From JBOGED01 sp050743625 (lineage in GTDB: Bacteria; Actinomycetota; Nitriliruptoria; Euzebyales; Egibacteraceae): a stretch of DNA of 7,372 bases. Location: the NCBI GenBank assembly GCA_050743625.1, contig JBOGED010000487.1, positions 1-7,372 of the forward strand, in the 5' to 3' direction. Below are positions 5,596 to 7,372 of the stretch, piece by piece. The stretch's first letter is position 1, and the number at the start of each line of letters is the position of its first letter. The notes beneath the pieces were generated by a model that was not told the DNA's origin, made no database searches, and was given only the letters and a program-made list of their open reading frames with translations. The position numbers and the translations under genes are program-made.

Positions 5596-7341
5596 ATGGG
5601 GCGGGTGATTGACTGCGACCGCCGGGCGGCCCGCCGCTTCTTGCTCCGCACGCTGTGGTCGATCCGAAGGCGCGTGTGCGGTCAGGTGCTGTTGGCCGTC
5701 GCCGAGCGTCTCACCGGGTTGGCGGGGATCGTGCTGCTGGGTGTCGCCGTCGACCAGATGATCGCGGGCGGGAGCGTCGCGGTGTTGGCGGCCGCTATCG
5801 CGGCGCTTGCCGTGGCCGAGGCCTTCGCGGCGGCGGCGCACGCGAAGCAGGCGATATTGGCGTGCTGTGAGGTGTACGTCCCGGTGCGCCAACGGCTCGT
5901 GGATGCCGCGCACCAGCGCGACGATGCGTTCAACGACCGGTTTGGCTCGGCCGACCTGCTGACCCGGGCGGGGCTCGACTCCGAGCAGGTCGACATCCTG
6001 GTGGCCGAGCTCGGGAGGTTGGCTGGCGCCGGTGCGCTCTGTATCGCCGGCATCGCGGTCGGCTTCGTGCTCGACCTGTGGACGGGCGGCGTCGTCGCCG
6101 CACTAGTCGCCGTGATGACGGTCGCCGTCGCGCTGGTCGGCGCCCCGCTGTACACCACCACGCTCACCCGGTCCAGGGCGTCGAGTGCCCTCAACGGATT
6201 GTTCACCGCGACTCTTCGCGGCCTGGCCACCGTCGGTGGTCTGGGTCTGGCGGGCAACCTGCTGGAGCGCGAACGCGGGCTGGCAGACGACTGCCATCGC
6301 GCGGGCGTCGACCTCGCCCGCGTGCACAGCAGGATCGACGCGCTGGTGCGCCTGGCTTCCGCGCTGGGCTTGGCCGGCCTGGCGGCGGCCGTGGTGGTGG
6401 CCTCGGCGGGGGGACGGCTCAGCCCTGGACAGGCGGTCACCGGCCTGGGGCTGCTCGGCATCGTGCTGGTGTCCGCGACCGAGGTGAGCGAGGCCTTGAC
6501 GCAGCTGCTGTCTGCGTTGGCCGGTGCGGGGCGGCTCGCCGAGGTGCTGGACCACATCGCACGACCGGACCCGTCCGACGACGGCCGTGTGTCGATCACG
6601 CCGGGAGCGCCGCCGGAGGTTGAGCTGCGCGGCCTTCGCTTCAGCTATCCGGCCCAGCCCGGGCGGGAGGTGATCGAGGGTATCGACCTCACGATCGCCG
6701 CGGGCCAGCTGGTCGCGCTGGCGGGTCGCTCCGGGTCAGGCAAGACCACGGTCCTCCGCCTGCTCGCCCGGTCGTTCGACCCCACCGGCGGGCGGGTGCT
6801 GCTGGCCGGCCGCGATCTGCGCGATATCGCCCAGGCGCAGCTGCCCCGCCTGCTCGCCGTCGCTGACCAGCGCCCTTTCCTCTACGACGACGCGCTGGTT
6901 GCCAGCGTCGCGCTCGGCCGGCCGCACGCCACAAGGGCCGAGGTCTTCGACGTGCTGCGCCGCAGCGCCGCGGCGGATCTCGCCGTCGACGTCCAGGACC
7001 GGCGGGTCGGTCGCCGCGGCGCCAACCTGTCCGGTGGGCAGCGGCGACGGGTGGTGCTCGCCCGGGCGTTGCTGCCGTCCACCGGCCTGCTGCTGCTGGA
7101 CGACCCGACGGCGTCGTTGGACCCGGCCACCGAGCAGCAGGTCGCCGCCGAGCTGAGCAGGATGCGCGGCGGGACCACGCTGGTGGTCGCCACCAACCGA
7201 GCCAGCGTCCTGCGGCACGCCGACCAGGTGGTGCTGCTGGGATCGGGCCGCGTCCTGACCCTGGGCAGCCACGCCGAGCTGCTGGCCTCGTGCGCGGACT
7301 ACCGCGACCTGGTCGGCGAGGTGGGCTTCGATGACCTCTAA
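5596..7341 (+). CDS. ABC exporter half-transporter with degenerate ATP site
   Basis: This is a 581-residue membrane/ATPase half-transporter. A basic N-terminus (RRAARRFLLRTLWSIRRR) leads into a membrane domain at about 28-310, with hydrophobic segments near 42-52, 60-82, 143-160, 164-184, 255-270 and 282-295. The ATPase domain has aromatic Tyr351, Walker A GRSGSGKTT (377-385), Q-loop Gln425 and signature LSGGQRR (478-484). The Walker B motif reads LLLLDD (498-503), with Asp503 where the catalytic Glu is expected, and the H-loop position is Asn534 (VATNRAS) instead of His. Two catalytic substitutions together are typical of the non-hydrolysing site of asymmetric heterodimeric exporters, so it should need a canonical partner. 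The next gene starts 11 nt before this stop and is the obvious candidate. The sequence is clearly different from the minus-strand pair, so this is probably a separate exporter. Substrate unknown. Confidence 0.9.
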   Translation: MGRVIDCDRRAARRFLLRTLWSIRRRVCGQVLLAVAERLTGLAGIVLLGVAVDQMIAGGSVAVLAAAIAALAVAEAFAAAAHAKQAILACCEVYVPVRQRLVDAAHQRDDAFNDRFGSADLLTRAGLDSEQVDILVAELGRLAGAGALCIAGIAVGFVLDLWTGGVVAALVAVMTVAVALVGAPLYTTTLTRSRASSALNGLFTATLRGLATVGGLGLAGNLLERERGLADDCHRAGVDLARVHSRIDALVRLASALGLAGLAAAVVVASAGGRLSPGQAVTGLGLLGIVLVSATEVSEALTQLLSALAGAGRLAEVLDHIARPDPSDDGRVSITPGAPPEVELRGLRFSYPAQPGREVIEGIDLTIAAGQLVALAGRSGSGKTTVLRLLARSFDPTGGRVLLAGRDLRDIAQAQLPRLLAVADQRPFLYDDALVASVALGRPHATRAEVFDVLRRSAAADLAVDVQDRRVGRRGANLSGGQRRRVVLARALLPSTGLLLLDDPTASLDPATEQQVAAELSRMRGGTTLVVATNRASVLRHADQVVLLGSGRVLTLGSHAELLASCADYRDLVGEVGFDDL

Positions 7342-7372
7342 CGTCGCGGCGGCGCCCGAGCGCCGGCCGGGT
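7331..7372 (+). CDS. Start of a coupled downstream gene (truncated by window end)
   Basis: An ATG at 7331 opens a frame that stays open to the window end (MTSNVAAAPERRPG). It overlaps the last 11 bases of the preceding exporter gene, and GAGGTG at 7318-7323 lies 7 nt upstream, a good ribosome-binding site. Only 14 residues are visible, so no family can be seen. By context the likely product is the second half of the heterodimeric exporter. Confidence 0.6.
   Translation, partial: MTSNVAAAPERRPG

Noticed and set aside
5297..5608. Plus-strand open frame of 103 codons with a Cys-rich end (SRGCRCLAAGAGCCKRLAGW), a possible precursor peptide or leader
   Set aside because: It begins with TTG without a ribosome-binding site, runs through the promoter and the palindrome, and its composition elsewhere is unlike a peptide precursor. 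The Cys-rich end overlaps the exporter's own start region.
5304..5651. Minus-strand open frame across the divergent gap
   Set aside because: It overlaps the exporter N-terminus antisense and has low-plausibility composition. Its SFPPYTEES stretch mirrors the plus-strand translation only because of the palindrome.

Overview
The window looks like chromosomal DNA from a GC-rich actinomycete-type bacterium. The supported genes use codons ending mostly in G or C. The PadR regulator carries the Arg/Gly-rich N-terminal tail common in actinobacterial members, and the exporter genes are packed with 4-11 nt overlaps. No rRNA, tRNA, CRISPR array, integrase or insertion sequence is visible.

Layout from left to right. 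Positions 1-224 hold nothing secure. Positions 225 to about 790 (minus strand) contain coding-like sequence scattered over two reading frames, best read as one or two decayed genes of unknown function. An AT-richer divergent control region at about 770-848 carries a promoter and a palindromic operator candidate for an intact PadR-family repressor gene (849-1364, plus). Next, on the minus strand at about 1366-1722, lies a broken, 5'-truncated SAM-dependent methyltransferase whose conserved pieces sit in three different frames. It directly follows a two-gene minus-strand operon (5244 to 1724) encoding the two halves of a CydDC-like heterodimeric ABC exporter, joined by an ATGA stop/start overlap. 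A 351-base intergenic region (5245-5595) separates this operon from a divergent plus-strand exporter operon. Its first gene (5596-7341) is a third ABC half-transporter with a degenerate nucleotide site, and its second gene starts at 7331 and runs off the window.

Interpretation. The intact core is a pair of divergent ABC exporter operons around a shared control region that holds a perfect 20-bp palindrome and an imperfect second copy 62 bp away. The minus-strand pair has canonical catalytic residues in both halves. The plus-strand half lacks the catalytic Glu and the H-loop His, so it should need a canonical partner, most likely the truncated gene at the right edge. Substrates cannot be read from the sequence. 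PadR and ABC exporters are often functionally linked, but here the padR gene is convergent with the exporter operon and its candidate operator is not repeated at the exporter promoters. A link is therefore only a possibility. The contrast between intact exporter genes and multiply frameshifted flanks is the most unusual large-scale feature; real gene decay and sequencing errors cannot be told apart from this window alone.
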